Origin: Mesorhizobium ciceri biovar biserrulae WSM1271
GTDB taxonomy: Bacteria > Pseudomonadota > Alphaproteobacteria > Rhizobiales > Rhizobiaceae
Length of the DNA stretch: 64,000 bases
Direction of reading: 5' to 3'
Assembly (NCBI RefSeq): GCF_000185905.1
Contig: NC_014923.1
Coordinates: 1,883,501 to 1,947,500, forward strand
Part shown: one piece after another, positions 18,775-27,652 of the stretch
How the letters are laid out: the number at the start of each line of letters is the position of its first letter
Numbering within the stretch: position 1 is the first letter of the stretch
Made by a program: the position numbers and the translations under genes
The notes under the pieces: model-generated
What the model saw: only the letters and a program-made list of their open reading frames with translations
What the model was told of the DNA's origin: nothing
Database searches by the model: none

Positions 18775-19938
18775 ATGACGATTTCCAAGCCGGTTTTCGA
18801 CCGTTTGGGGTTTGGCCTGTGGATCGGAGCGTTCCTGGTCGTTCTTGCCCTGGTCCTGTGGTCACCGCACACGCGGACGGTATGGCAGGCCTATATCGAC
18901 GGCAGCGTGGCGCTTCAGGCCGGTCTGCCGCTCTACGACACCCAGTCCGAGATGGGGTATCTCTACGCGCCGGCCTTTGCCGCGCTCTACACTCCAATAG
19001 TCAAGCTTGGTCCGCATCTGGGCGGCTTGGTTTGGCATTCCATTGGCTTTGCGGTGCTGACCTACGCCGCGATGCGGCAGGTGCGCAAGCTCGGCGGCGG
19101 CGAACTGACATGGCTGCTTTCTTTCGGTCTTTTCCTCGCTTTGCCGATGGCGGTGGGGGCGATCCGCAACGGCCAGGCGACGATCCTTTTGACCGGCGCT
19201 TGCTGGCTTCTCACCCTGTCGGCGCTGGAAGGGCGGCGGGCGGAGACGTTCTTCTGGGCTTCGCTTGCCATCATCGCCAAGCCGACCGCGATCATAATGC
19301 TGTTGTTGGTAGGAGCCCTTCGGCTCCGGTTGATACCGGTGCTGGTGCTGGCGCTGCTGTTCGTGCTGGCACTGCCTTACGCTTTTGCTCCCGCCGGCTA
19401 TCTCAACGATCAGTATCGTGTCTTCATCCAGATGCTGACCTCCATGGCCGTCGACAACACCAGCCATTTCGTGCCCACCGATTTCACGGCACCGTTCACC
19501 ACGATAGGACTGCCGATACCGGAAATCGGCGCAACGATCGTGCGCATGGTCATGGCCCTGTTTACGCTTTCTGCCGTCATCTGGTTCGACCGCAGGCTCG
19601 AACAGGGAAAGGCGGCGCTGGCGATCTTCCTGACAGCCACTTTCTACATGTGCGTCTTCAACCCGCGCGTCGAGCCAAACACCTTTGCCATGATCGCGGT
19701 ACCAGCCGGTCTTGCCATCGCCCTGTTGTGGCGCGAAGAACGGGGCGGCGTCCTTGCCTCGGTGCTGTCGACGACGCTGTTCGTGACCGGGTTGAGCGGC
19801 GTCGAGCGCCATGTGCACGATTTCCTCTTCCCCTGGTTCCGGCCGGTCGCCGTCACTTTTATCGCCGGTTCGCTGATCTGGTGGTTCTGGGCCAAGGCAC
19901 GGGAAAAGGTGGTGAATGCGGGAGTCGCGAATGGTTGA
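18775..19938 (+). CDS. GT87-like membrane glycosyltransferase (DUF2029)
   Basis: This 387-residue integral membrane protein has about 9-10 hydrophobic helices. The first periplasmic loop has AYIDGSVALQAGLPLYD and MGYLYAPAFA, the pattern of GT87/DUF2029 polyprenyl-phosphate-sugar-dependent transferases; the conserved loop acid is in YIDG. A later IIAKPTAIIMLLL helix is also typical. Such enzymes take a sugar from a polyprenyl-phosphate carrier on the outer face of the inner membrane. GGAG lies 7 nt before the ATG at 18775. Three genes follow with 4-8 nt overlaps: GT2, deacetylase and GtrA. Confidence 0.85.
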   Translation: MTISKPVFDRLGFGLWIGAFLVVLALVLWSPHTRTVWQAYIDGSVALQAGLPLYDTQSEMGYLYAPAFAALYTPIVKLGPHLGGLVWHSIGFAVLTYAAMRQVRKLGGGELTWLLSFGLFLALPMAVGAIRNGQATILLTGACWLLTLSALEGRRAETFFWASLAIIAKPTAIIMLLLVGALRLRLIPVLVLALLFVLALPYAFAPAGYLNDQYRVFIQMLTSMAVDNTSHFVPTDFTAPFTTIGLPIPEIGATIVRMVMALFTLSAVIWFDRRLEQGKAALAIFLTATFYMCVFNPRVEPNTFAMIAVPAGLAIALLWREERGGVLASVLSTTLFVTGLSGVERHVHDFLFPWFRPVAVTFIAGSLIWWFWAKAREKVVNAGVANG

Positions 19939-20920
19939 GTTGCGGCCGAGCCTCGATATTGTCGCACCGTTCTTCAACGAGGCGGCATCGGCATCGGCCT
20001 TCGCGTGCCTGCTGGGCGAGCTCGAAGTGGCCGTGGCACAACGCTTCGGCATGACCGTACACAAGATCCTCGTCGATGACGGCAGTCGTGACGATGGTGC
20101 CGTGCGGTTTTCGCAAGCGCTGACGGGGTCGTGGGAGATCGTGCGCCTCAGCCGCAATTTCGGCAAGGAAGTCGCGGTGCTCGCCGGCCTCGACCAGTCG
20201 CGCGGCGACATGGTGCTGATCATGGACGCCGACCTCCAGCATTCCCTGGACATCAGCCTGAAGCTGATCGCCGAGCTGGTGGACCATCCGGACATCGACG
20301 TCGTCTATGCGCAGAACGACCGCCGCGAGGCGAGCTGGCGGCGCAGCCAGCTTGCACGGCTTTTCTACAGCCTGATCAACTCGAGCCAGCGTTTCGATAT
20401 TCCCGAAAATGCCGGCGACTTTCGCGTCATGCGCGGCGCCGTGGCGCGCGCGCTGACCAGCCTGCGCGACAAGCGGCGCTTCAACAAGGGCCTGTTTGCC
20501 TGGGCCGGCTTTCGCCAGATGGCGTTGCCCTATTCGCCGGAAGGCCGCGCCAGCGGCACGTCGAAATGGAGCCGGCTCAACCTGATCGCCTTCTCGCTCG
20601 AAGGTTTTACTTCCTTTTCCGTCATTCCCTTGCGTCTCATCAGCCTCAGCGGGCTGCTCGCGGCGTTGGCCGGTGCGCTCTATGGCGCCAAGGTGCTCTT
20701 CGAGGTGATCTTCTACGGCATTGCCGTTCCGGGCTACCCCAGCCTGCTGGTTGCCGTCGTCCTGCTCGGCGGCCTCAACCTGACCTTGCTTGGCCTGATC
20801 GGCGAATACGTCTGGGTCACGCTCAGCGAGAGCAAGGATCGCCCGGTCTATCTCGTGCGCGACGTCGTGCGCAGCGTGGCCCCCGCCGATCGGCCGGAGC
20901 CGGGCACTTCGAACAGATGA
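19931..20920 (+). CDS. GT2 polyprenyl-phosphate glycosyltransferase (DPM1/ArnC-like)
   Basis: This 329-residue protein has a cytosolic GT-A domain (SLDIVAPFFNEAAS, ILVDDGSRDDGA, LSRNFGKEVAVLAGLDQ, IMDADLQHS) and two C-terminal membrane helices (about 228-250 and 262-285). The order matches ArnC/DPM1 enzymes, which load a sugar from a nucleotide donor onto undecaprenyl phosphate. The start at 19931 is preferred because GGAG lies 6 nt upstream; an in-frame ATG at 19916 is possible. It overlaps the GT87 gene by 8 nt and the deacetylase gene by 4 nt. Confidence 0.9.
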   Translation: MVELRPSLDIVAPFFNEAASASAFACLLGELEVAVAQRFGMTVHKILVDDGSRDDGAVRFSQALTGSWEIVRLSRNFGKEVAVLAGLDQSRGDMVLIMDADLQHSLDISLKLIAELVDHPDIDVVYAQNDRREASWRRSQLARLFYSLINSSQRFDIPENAGDFRVMRGAVARALTSLRDKRRFNKGLFAWAGFRQMALPYSPEGRASGTSKWSRLNLIAFSLEGFTSFSVIPLRLISLSGLLAALAGALYGAKVLFEVIFYGIAVPGYPSLLVAVVLLGGLNLTLLGLIGEYVWVTLSESKDRPVYLVRDVVRSVAPADRPEPGTSNR

Positions 20921-21726
20921 CGCGGCGCATCCGCCTGATCGCCGACGACTACGGCCTGGCGCCCGGCGTTTCCGCCGCGATTCTCGACCTGCTCGATCGC
21001 GGCCGCCTGACCGGCACCAGCTGCATGACCGGGTTTCCGGAATGGGAAGCGGAGGCAGCGCGCATAAAACCGCTGTGCGGCCGGGCCGCGGTCGGGCTGC
21101 ATCTCACCTTGACCGACCAGTTGGCCATTACCGGCCGGTCGAACCTGGCGCCGGAAGGCCGGCTGCCACCGCTCCGCGCACTGGCCTTGCCTGTTTTGCG
21201 CGGCCGCATCGGCGAGCGCCATGTTCATGCCGAGCTTGACGCCCAGTACAGCCGCTTCGTCGAGGCGCTTGGCCGCCGCCCCGATTTCGTCGACGGGCAT
21301 CAGCATGTGCATTTCCTTCCCGTCGTGCGCACATGGCTGCGCGCGCGGTTTCCAGAAGGCGCCGACAGGCCGGCCCTACGCGGCGGCCCGGCGCTGGCCG
21401 CAGGGTCGAAGGTCGCCGCGATTGCCGCGCTCGCTGCCGGGTTCAACCGTTCGATGCAGCGCGCCGGCTTCATCGTTTTCCAGCCGCTCGCCGGCATCTA
21501 TGACTGGCGGCAGCCCGAAAAGTTCACTGCGGTTCTGCAGGCCGCCGTCGAAGGGTTGCCGGAACAAGGGCTGTTCATGTGCCATCCCGGCCATGTCGAC
21601 GAGACGCTGCGCGCGCGCGACACGATGCAAGGTGCGCGCGAGGTCGAATTCGCGGCCCTGGCATCGGACGCGTTCGGAGCCAGCCTGGCCCGCGCCAATG
21701 TCGCAATCATGGATGGCAGGGGATGA
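20917..21726 (+). CDS. ChbG/HpnK (YdjC) family carbohydrate deacetylase
   Basis: This 269-residue metal-dependent deacetylase shows the family's metal and active-site motifs in order: LIADDYGLAPGV (Asp pair, 6-16), VGLHLTLTDQ (His), VDGHQHVHFLPVV (His-x-x-His) and FMCHPGHVDE (His near the end). Relatives remove acetyl from amino sugars: ChbG on chitobiose, HpnK on hopanoid-linked GlcNAc, NaxD on undecaprenyl-phosphate galactosamine. Placement between a polyprenyl-phosphate GT2 and a GtrA flippase favours a lipid-linked amino sugar as substrate. ATGA overlaps exist at both ends. Confidence 0.9.
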   Translation: MTRRIRLIADDYGLAPGVSAAILDLLDRGRLTGTSCMTGFPEWEAEAARIKPLCGRAAVGLHLTLTDQLAITGRSNLAPEGRLPPLRALALPVLRGRIGERHVHAELDAQYSRFVEALGRRPDFVDGHQHVHFLPVVRTWLRARFPEGADRPALRGGPALAAGSKVAAIAALAAGFNRSMQRAGFIVFQPLAGIYDWRQPEKFTAVLQAAVEGLPEQGLFMCHPGHVDETLRARDTMQGAREVEFAALASDAFGASLARANVAIMDGRG

Positions 21727-22133
21727 ACGACGCCGAGCGGCCCCCGCGTTCGACCGGCAACAAGATCGTCCGCTTTGCCATTGTCGGACTGGCCAACACA
21801 GCCATCGACCTTGCCAGCTTCTTCCTGCTGCTCAAGCTCGGTGCTTCGCCGCTGCCGGCCAACGTTGCTGCCTGGTTCATCGCCGTCACCTTTTCCTTCG
21901 CGGCGAACGGCTTCTGGTCGTTCGAGCGCAATCGAGCCATCCGGCTGCGTGACGCATTCCTTCGCTTCGCCTCGCTTGGAGGGCTGATTTCGCTCGGCGT
22001 CTCCAGCCTCTCCATCGCGCTGTTTGCCGGCATCGCCGGAGTGTGGCCGGCAAAGATCGCCGGTGTCGTGGTGGCGGCGGTGCTGAATTTCCTCGCCGCG
22101 CGCTGGTCGATCGAAGGCCGGTTCTTGAGATAG
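21723..22133 (+). CDS. GtrA family membrane protein (probable lipid-sugar flippase)
   Basis: This 136-residue protein has four predicted membrane helices: VRFAIVGLANTAIDLASFF, ANVAAWFIAVTFSFAANGFW, FASLGGLISLGVSSLSIAL and KIAGVVVAAVLNFLAARW. The FAIVGLANT opening and FAANGFWSF loop are typical of GtrA, which is thought to flip polyprenyl-phosphate-linked sugars. The ATG overlaps the deacetylase stop (ATGA). It is the last gene of the cluster; the sequence beyond has a T-run and a palindromic repeat. Confidence 0.9.
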   Translation: MNDAERPPRSTGNKIVRFAIVGLANTAIDLASFFLLLKLGASPLPANVAAWFIAVTFSFAANGFWSFERNRAIRLRDAFLRFASLGGLISLGVSSLSIALFAGIAGVWPAKIAGVVVAAVLNFLAARWSIEGRFLR

Positions 22134-22154
22134 GCGGAACTATTTTTTTTTACG

Positions 22155-22196
22155 AAATTCCGAACGGAAAACCGCTACACACTTTTCCCTGGATTT
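22155..22196. repeat. Short palindromic intergenic repeat of rhizobial type
   Basis: Nested inverted arms, AAATTCC with GGATTT outside and GGAAAA with TTTTCC inside, surround an ACCGCTACACAC core. This core with flanking GGAAAA/TTTTCC is familiar from rhizobial intergenic palindromes. It lies between the convergent gtrA and RND genes, so it may end transcription from either side. Confidence 0.5.
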
Positions 22197-22198
22197 CT

Positions 22199-25100
22199 TT
22201 ACTCCGCCGGTTCCACATTGGTGTAGGCGGCTTCCTCCAACTCGCGCTTCAGTCGCGCTTCCTCATGGGTCTTCGGCGTGACGAAGCGGCCAAGCAGGAG
22301 ATAGGCGACCGGCGTCAGGAACAGCGTCGAGACGGTGGCCAACCCCAGGCCGCCGACGATGACCCAGCCGAGCGCGACGCGCGCCTCGGCACCGGCGCCG
22401 CTCGCCAGCACCAGCGGCAAGCCGCCGAGCACGGTGCAGATCATCGTCATCATCACCGGCCGCACGCGGATGATCGAGGCCTGCTCGATCGCTTCGCGCA
22501 CGCCAAGCCCGCGATCGCGCAGCTGGTTGGCGAATTCGACGATCAGGATGCCGTTCTTGGCCATGACGCCAACCAAAAGCACCAGGCCGATCTGGCTGTA
22601 GGCGTTGAGACTGGTGCCCGAGAGCAGAAGCGCGAAAATCGCGCAGGCCAGTCCGAGCGGCACCGTCGCCATGATGATGACGGCACTGACGAAACTTTCG
22701 AACTGGGCGGCCAGCACCAAAAGGATGATGACCAGCGCGAAGCCGAAAATGGTGACCATGGCGCTGTTGGTCTCGCCCAGCGTCGCCGCCTCGGCCAGCG
22801 GCAGGATGCGGCTGCCCGCAGGCAGCAGCGGCGTGGCGATCTCCTCGGCGCGGGTGAGCGCGTCGCCAAGCGCGAAGTCGCCACTGAGGTTGGAGGTGAT
22901 CGCCACCGACGGCTGCTGCTGTTCGCGCGACAGCGATGGCGGCACGGCACGTTCGGTCAGCGTGGCGATGGTCGACATCGGCACGAAACGTCCGTCTGAT
23001 GTTTTCAGGAAGATGTTTTCCAGATCGGTCGGATCGTTGATCGGATTGGTAGTCGAGACCAGCTTCACGCCGTAGCTGCGGTCGGCGATGTAGACGTCGA
23101 CGACATCGTTGCCGTCGAGCATGGCCTGCAAGGTGTTGGCCAGTCCCGATATGTCGATGCCGAGGTCGGAGGCGCGCTCGCGGTCGATGGCCACGGCGAG
23201 CTGCGGTTGCGTCGGGTCGATCGACAGGCGCGGTGTCTGGAAGCGCGCGTCCTTCTGCATCTCGGCGATGATCTTCACGGCTGCGTCGCCGAGCGCCTTG
23301 CGGTCGTTGCCGACCAGCGCGAACTGCAGGCCGTTGCCGGCGCCACGGATGCCGAGGCTGTTGGGCTGTACCGGGAAGATGCGCACGCTCGGCACCTGCC
23401 TGGTCAACTGGCTGATCTCGGCCATGATCTCCTGCTGGCTGCGGCTGCGCTCGTTCCACGGCGCCAACGTCATCACCATGAAGCCGGAATTGTAGGAGCC
23501 GTTCTGGCCGGCATTCTCGAAGGTCGAGCGGATCTCGCCGGAATCGCGCATCGGCTGGATCAGTCTCTCGATCTTCTGCATCTGCTGCGTCGTATAGTCG
23601 AGGCTGACGCCTTGCGGGGCGCTGATGCGCAGAAGCACGGCGGCGCGGTCCTCGGTCGGCGTCAGCTCCTGGCGGATGGTGCCGAACAGCGTGAAGGCGG
23701 TGCCGGCAAACAGCACCGCCACCAGAAGCACGATCCATGGCGCGTCGAGGCAGGCGTGTAGGCCGCGCTTGTAGGCCGTACTGAGCGCGCCGCCGATGCG
23801 GGCGCCGATGCCATGGCCCCCTTCGTGGTGGAGCGATGCGCTGGTCAGCATGCGCGAGGCGAGCATCGGGCACAGCGTCAGCGCCACAACGCAGGACAAT
23901 AGCACCGACATGGCAAGCACGAAGCCGAATTCGCGGAACAGGCCGCCGGTCTGGCCGGGCAGGAACGAAATCGGCACGAAGACGGCGACCAGCGTCAAGG
24001 TGGTGGCAATGACGGCGAAAAACACTTCCTGCGCGCCAAGCACGGCGGCGGCGCGGGGCCCCATGCCTTCATTGCGTCGTCGCACGATGTTTTCGAGCAC
24101 GACGATGGCGTCGTCGACGACCAGTCCCGTCGCCAGCACCAGAGCGAGCAGGGTCAGGATGTTGACCGAGAAGCCGGCCAGATAGATGGCAGCGATGGTG
24201 CCGATCATGGCGACCGGCATCGACAGGCCGGGGATCAGCGTCGCGCGCCAGTCGAGGAGAAACACATAGATGACGATCAGCACCATGGTCACGGACAGGC
24301 CGAGTGCGATCTCGACCTCGTGCACCGCGCCCTTGACGAAGACGGCGTCGTCGCTGGTGATCTTGATCGACATGCCCTTGGGCAGGTTTTCCTGCAGCTT
24401 GGCGACGGCGGCCTGGACACCGGTCGAGATGTCCAGCGTGTTCGATTCCGCCTGGCGGATGATGCCGATGCCGATGCCGGTCTTGCCGTCCGAGCGCAGC
24501 GTGGTCTGGCCGACGTCGGGACCGAGCGTGACGGTGGCGACGTCGCGGATGCGCGTCGTGCCGCCGACAATGATGTTTTCGAACTCTTCCGGCGTGGTCA
24601 CGTCGGCAGTCGTGCGGACGATCAGGTCCTGGTTGGTCGTGGTGATCGAACCGGCAGGGGAATCGAAAGCGACCGAGGCAAGGGCGGCCCTGAGATCGGC
24701 AACCGTGAAGCCGAGGCTGGCCAGCTTGTTCTGGTCGACATCGATGCGAAAGATCTTGTCGCGGTCGCCATAGACCTGGACGTCTGCAACGCCGGGCACG
24801 GCGGCAAGCTCGTCCTCGATCTGGTCCTGGACCACCACGGTCATGTCCTGGATCGACATGTTGTCCGAGGTTACCGCCAGTCGCATCACCGCGTCGGAAT
24901 TGGCGTCGGCCTTGACGATGCGCGGCGGATCGGCGGTGTCGGGCATCTGGTTGGCGACGCGGCCGACAGCATCACGCACGTCCGAGGCGGCGACATTCAG
25001 ATCGACGCCGTCGTTGAACTCGATGGTGACGCGGCTCGAGCCGAACGAGGAAGACGACGAGATCGACTTGACGCCTGAGACGCGGGCGACGGCGCCCTCG

Positions 25101-25330
25101 ATCGTGTCGGTCAGTTCGCGGTCGACGGTCTCGGCCGCCGCGCCCTCGAAGGTGGTGGAAACAGTGACGACCGCGCGGTCGACATCAGGCAGTTCGCGGA
25201 TCTCGACGCCGTAGAAAGCGGCCAGGCCGGCGACCGCGATCAGCGTGTTGAGCACGAAGGCCATGACCGGCCTGCGGATGAACAGGGCGGTGAAGCCGGT
25301 CTCGCTGGCGGTGTTGATGGTTCCGGTCAT
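22199..25330 (-). CDS. RND efflux pump inner-membrane transporter (HAE1 family)
   Basis: This 1043-residue protein is a full-length RND permease: an N-terminal helix (FIRRPVMAFVLNTLIAVAG), a large periplasmic porter region, then LVLATGLVVDDAIVVLENI with the Asp-Asp proton-relay pair of helix 4, a central helix pair, and C-terminal motifs (GVMAKNGILIVEFANQL). HAE1 pumps export hydrophobic toxicants by proton antiport with a periplasmic adaptor and an outer-membrane channel. The adaptor gene overlaps upstream by 4 nt; no outer-membrane gene is adjacent. The start at 25330 is fixed by that ATGA overlap. Confidence 0.95.
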   Translation of the reverse strand: MTGTINTASETGFTALFIRRPVMAFVLNTLIAVAGLAAFYGVEIRELPDVDRAVVTVSTTFEGAAAETVDRELTDTIEGAVARVSGVKSISSSSSFGSSRVTIEFNDGVDLNVAASDVRDAVGRVANQMPDTADPPRIVKADANSDAVMRLAVTSDNMSIQDMTVVVQDQIEDELAAVPGVADVQVYGDRDKIFRIDVDQNKLASLGFTVADLRAALASVAFDSPAGSITTTNQDLIVRTTADVTTPEEFENIIVGGTTRIRDVATVTLGPDVGQTTLRSDGKTGIGIGIIRQAESNTLDISTGVQAAVAKLQENLPKGMSIKITSDDAVFVKGAVHEVEIALGLSVTMVLIVIYVFLLDWRATLIPGLSMPVAMIGTIAAIYLAGFSVNILTLLALVLATGLVVDDAIVVLENIVRRRNEGMGPRAAAVLGAQEVFFAVIATTLTLVAVFVPISFLPGQTGGLFREFGFVLAMSVLLSCVVALTLCPMLASRMLTSASLHHEGGHGIGARIGGALSTAYKRGLHACLDAPWIVLLVAVLFAGTAFTLFGTIRQELTPTEDRAAVLLRISAPQGVSLDYTTQQMQKIERLIQPMRDSGEIRSTFENAGQNGSYNSGFMVMTLAPWNERSRSQQEIMAEISQLTRQVPSVRIFPVQPNSLGIRGAGNGLQFALVGNDRKALGDAAVKIIAEMQKDARFQTPRLSIDPTQPQLAVAIDRERASDLGIDISGLANTLQAMLDGNDVVDVYIADRSYGVKLVSTTNPINDPTDLENIFLKTSDGRFVPMSTIATLTERAVPPSLSREQQQPSVAITSNLSGDFALGDALTRAEEIATPLLPAGSRILPLAEAATLGETNSAMVTIFGFALVIILLVLAAQFESFVSAVIIMATVPLGLACAIFALLLSGTSLNAYSQIGLVLLVGVMAKNGILIVEFANQLRDRGLGVREAIEQASIIRVRPVMMTMICTVLGGLPLVLASGAGAEARVALGWVIVGGLGLATVSTLFLTPVAYLLLGRFVTPKTHEEARLKRELEEAAYTNVEPAE

Positions 25331-26487
25331 GAGCCTGCGGCGGCGTCCGCGGCGCGCTGCTCTTCGCCGGCAAGGCGAACCGCGCCGCCCTCGCTGACGC
25401 TCTGGGTGCCTTCTGTGACCACCATGTCGCCATTGTCGATCTCGGCGTCGATCAGCACGGTCTCGGTGTTGCGCTGGATGATGCGCACCGGGACCCGCCT
25501 GGCCTTGCCATCCTCGATCTGCCAGACATAGGCGCCGTCCGACCCCCACAGGATCGCCAGCGGGCTGACGGCCGGATAGGTTTGCCCCGGAAATTTCATG
25601 GTGATGCCGAACGACATGCCGGCGCGCAGCGAATCGGCCGGGTTGGCGATCTTGGCCTTGACCAGCAGGGTGCGACTCTTTTCATCGATGTGGTTGTCGA
25701 TGGCCGAAACGGTGCCGCTATAGGCGTTGCTGGGATTGGCGATCGGCGTCGCCGTCAATTGCGCACCGACCTTGACGGCGGCGGCGAAGCGCTCGGGCAC
25801 CAGGAAATCGACCAGGATCGAGGACCGGTCGTCGAGCGTGGCGATGGCCGACTGGTTGGTGACATAATTGCCGGCCGAGATCGGCAGGATGCCGACGGTG
25901 CCGGCGATCGGCGCCAGGATCGACCGGCGCTGCAGTGCAAGTTCCGCGTCCTGAAGCGCCAGCTTGGCGCCCGCCAGCACCACCTCGGCATCAGCCACGG
26001 CTACCGGGGTCGCGGCATTGGAGGCACGCAGGGACTTAACGCGGTCGAGCTTGGACTGAGCGTCCTGCAAGGCGAGCTTGGCACGGTCCTGAGAGATCAC
26101 TTCGGTCTCGGAATCGAGGGTGGCGAGGATCTGTCCCTTTTCGACATGGCTGCCGGATTCGACCAGCAGTTCGGCGAGGCGGCCGGAGCTGTAAGGATTG
26201 ACGGTCACCGAGGCGTTGGCACGGCCGGTGCCGATCGCCTGCAGGCGGTCGTTGATAACAGCCGAAGTGGCCGCCAAGGCGACCACGTTCACCCGCTGGT
26301 TGCCGTTGCGGCCGTTTGCCTGCCTCGCGTTGGCGGCACCGGTTTCAGCCGGGGGCGTTGCCGCGTAAGCCCAGTCGATGCCCCAACGTGCCAGCACGTC
26401 CGGTGCGCCGGGATAAAAGCGCAGCCAGGCGGCTGCCGCCACCACCAGCACCATGAGTGCAAAAAGTATCTGTTTCCAGGCGGCCAT
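25327..26487 (-). CDS. RND efflux periplasmic adaptor subunit
   Basis: This 386-residue membrane fusion protein has an N-terminal anchor helix (about 7-24), then the lipoyl-like halves (VNPYSSGRLAELLVESGSHV and RRSILAPIAGTVGILPIS) around an alpha-helical hairpin (about 115-160), then beta-barrel and membrane-proximal domains (GAQLTATPIANPSNAYSG, SFGITMKFPG). It links the RND pump to an outer-membrane channel. The start ATG at 26487 has GGAG 5 nt upstream; an in-frame GTG 6 nt further upstream would remove this spacing. It is the first gene of the two-gene operon. Confidence 0.93.
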   Translation of the reverse strand: MAAWKQILFALMVLVVAAAAWLRFYPGAPDVLARWGIDWAYAATPPAETGAANARQANGRNGNQRVNVVALAATSAVINDRLQAIGTGRANASVTVNPYSSGRLAELLVESGSHVEKGQILATLDSETEVISQDRAKLALQDAQSKLDRVKSLRASNAATPVAVADAEVVLAGAKLALQDAELALQRRSILAPIAGTVGILPISAGNYVTNQSAIATLDDRSSILVDFLVPERFAAAVKVGAQLTATPIANPSNAYSGTVSAIDNHIDEKSRTLLVKAKIANPADSLRAGMSFGITMKFPGQTYPAVSPLAILWGSDGAYVWQIEDGKARRVPVRIIQRNTETVLIDAEIDNGDMVVTEGTQSVSEGGAVRLAGEEQRAADAAAGS

Positions 26488-26628
26488 CAGCACTCCGGTT
26501 GGTAAAACAATCCTTCCGTCTACCGGTTTCCCGAAATGAAGCAGACGCAGCGAGGCTATTGTAAGGCAAAGAAGCCGCCTCGATATCGCGTCTTTATGAC
26601 AATTCTCCGGGGGCTGCGCACATTAAAT

Positions 26629-26662
26629 ATATGTAACGTTTGAGAAAATATGCGTAACGCTT
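26629..26662. promoter_or_regulatory. Direct repeat with GTAACG cores near rpiR and the efflux operon
   Basis: Two copies of an ATATG(N0-2)GTAACG pattern occur about 20 bp apart (26629-26642 and 26648-26662), in an AT-rich stretch upstream of the efflux operon and beyond the 3' end of rpiR. A similar ATACGTAACATAC occurs at about 27610-27622 in the rpiR/hydrolase divergent region. Shared regulation is a guess. Confidence 0.35.
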
Positions 26663-26680
26663 CGGATCATCGCATATGCA

Positions 26681-27508
26681 CTAACGCAGACTTTCCATCT
26701 CGCGAATGCGTTTGGCGCCTTCTGCTTCCAGTTGCCTGGTGACGGCGCCGATCAGCGTTTCGGCGACGACGAAAAGGGCCGCCGATGAATCCCATGCCGA
26801 CGGCACCGCGGTTCGTCCGGCGATGACATGGCGAGCAAGGCGGGCGATCGGCGACAGCCACTGGTCGGTGAACAGCACGATCTGCACGCCACGCTGATGC
26901 GCCTTCTCGGCGAAGCGGAGGAGGCTGTCCTGGTAGCGCCTGATGTCGAAGATGACCAGCACGTCGCGCTTGCCCATGTCGATCAGCCGGTCACGCCACA
27001 TGCTTTCCTGCCCGGCGAGGTGAAAGACATCCGGCTGGATGATGGCGAGGTGGGCGGCCATGTAGCGCGCCAGCGGATCGGTGAAGCGGCCGCCGATCAG
27101 GAAGGTCTTGCCGCGCCGGTCCGCCAGCCGGGCGGCGATGTCGGCAAGCTGCTTGTCGGACAGGTGCCTGAATGTCTCGCGCATATTGTCGAGCGTCGCT
27201 TCCAGCATCGGCGACACGGTCCCGCCGCCGGGCGAGGGCGGATTGAGCGTCCTTGTCGCCGGCGATTGCAGTTGCGCCGCCAGTTCGTCCTGCAGGCTCG
27301 ACTGGAACTCCGGATAGTTCTGAAAGCCCAACCGGGCGACGAAACGCAGGATTGTCGGCGAGGAAACGCCGGCTGCGGCCGAGAATTCAGCGACCGTTTT
27401 CAAGCCGATCATCGGGTAGAAGGCAATCAGTGTCTGGGCCGCGCGCCGTTCGCTGGCCGGCATCGTGCCGATGCGGTCGGCGATCAGTTCGGCAATGTTG
27501 GAAATCAT
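26681..27508 (-). CDS. RpiR family transcriptional regulator
   Basis: This 275-residue regulator has an N-terminal HTH_6 domain (about 1-77; GLKTVAEFSAAAGVSSPTILRFV) and a C-terminal SIS domain (about 105-260; KTFLIGGRFTDPLARYMA, DVLVIFDIRRYQDSLL, IVLFTDQWLSPIA). SIS domains usually sense phosphosugars or related metabolites. I place the start at the ATG at 27508, where HTH_6 domains begin (ISNIAELIADRIG); the longer frame starts with TTG. It is divergent from the amidohydrolase-like gene and is the likely regulator of the amine-catabolism cluster to its right. Confidence 0.88.
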   Translation of the reverse strand: MISNIAELIADRIGTMPASERRAAQTLIAFYPMIGLKTVAEFSAAAGVSSPTILRFVARLGFQNYPEFQSSLQDELAAQLQSPATRTLNPPSPGGGTVSPMLEATLDNMRETFRHLSDKQLADIAARLADRRGKTFLIGGRFTDPLARYMAAHLAIIQPDVFHLAGQESMWRDRLIDMGKRDVLVIFDIRRYQDSLLRFAEKAHQRGVQIVLFTDQWLSPIARLARHVIAGRTAVPSAWDSSAALFVVAETLIGAVTRQLEAEGAKRIREMESLR

Positions 27509-27652
27509 CTTTTCCCCACCCCTGGCTCGGTCGATGGTCTTTTCCGAAATCGCATTTGACAAAGCCGGACAAACTGTATGAAATCATCCACAGGGACGCA
27601 ATGAGGCAAAATACGTAACATACGATACAGCGCTCCCCGGGGACGGCAGAGT

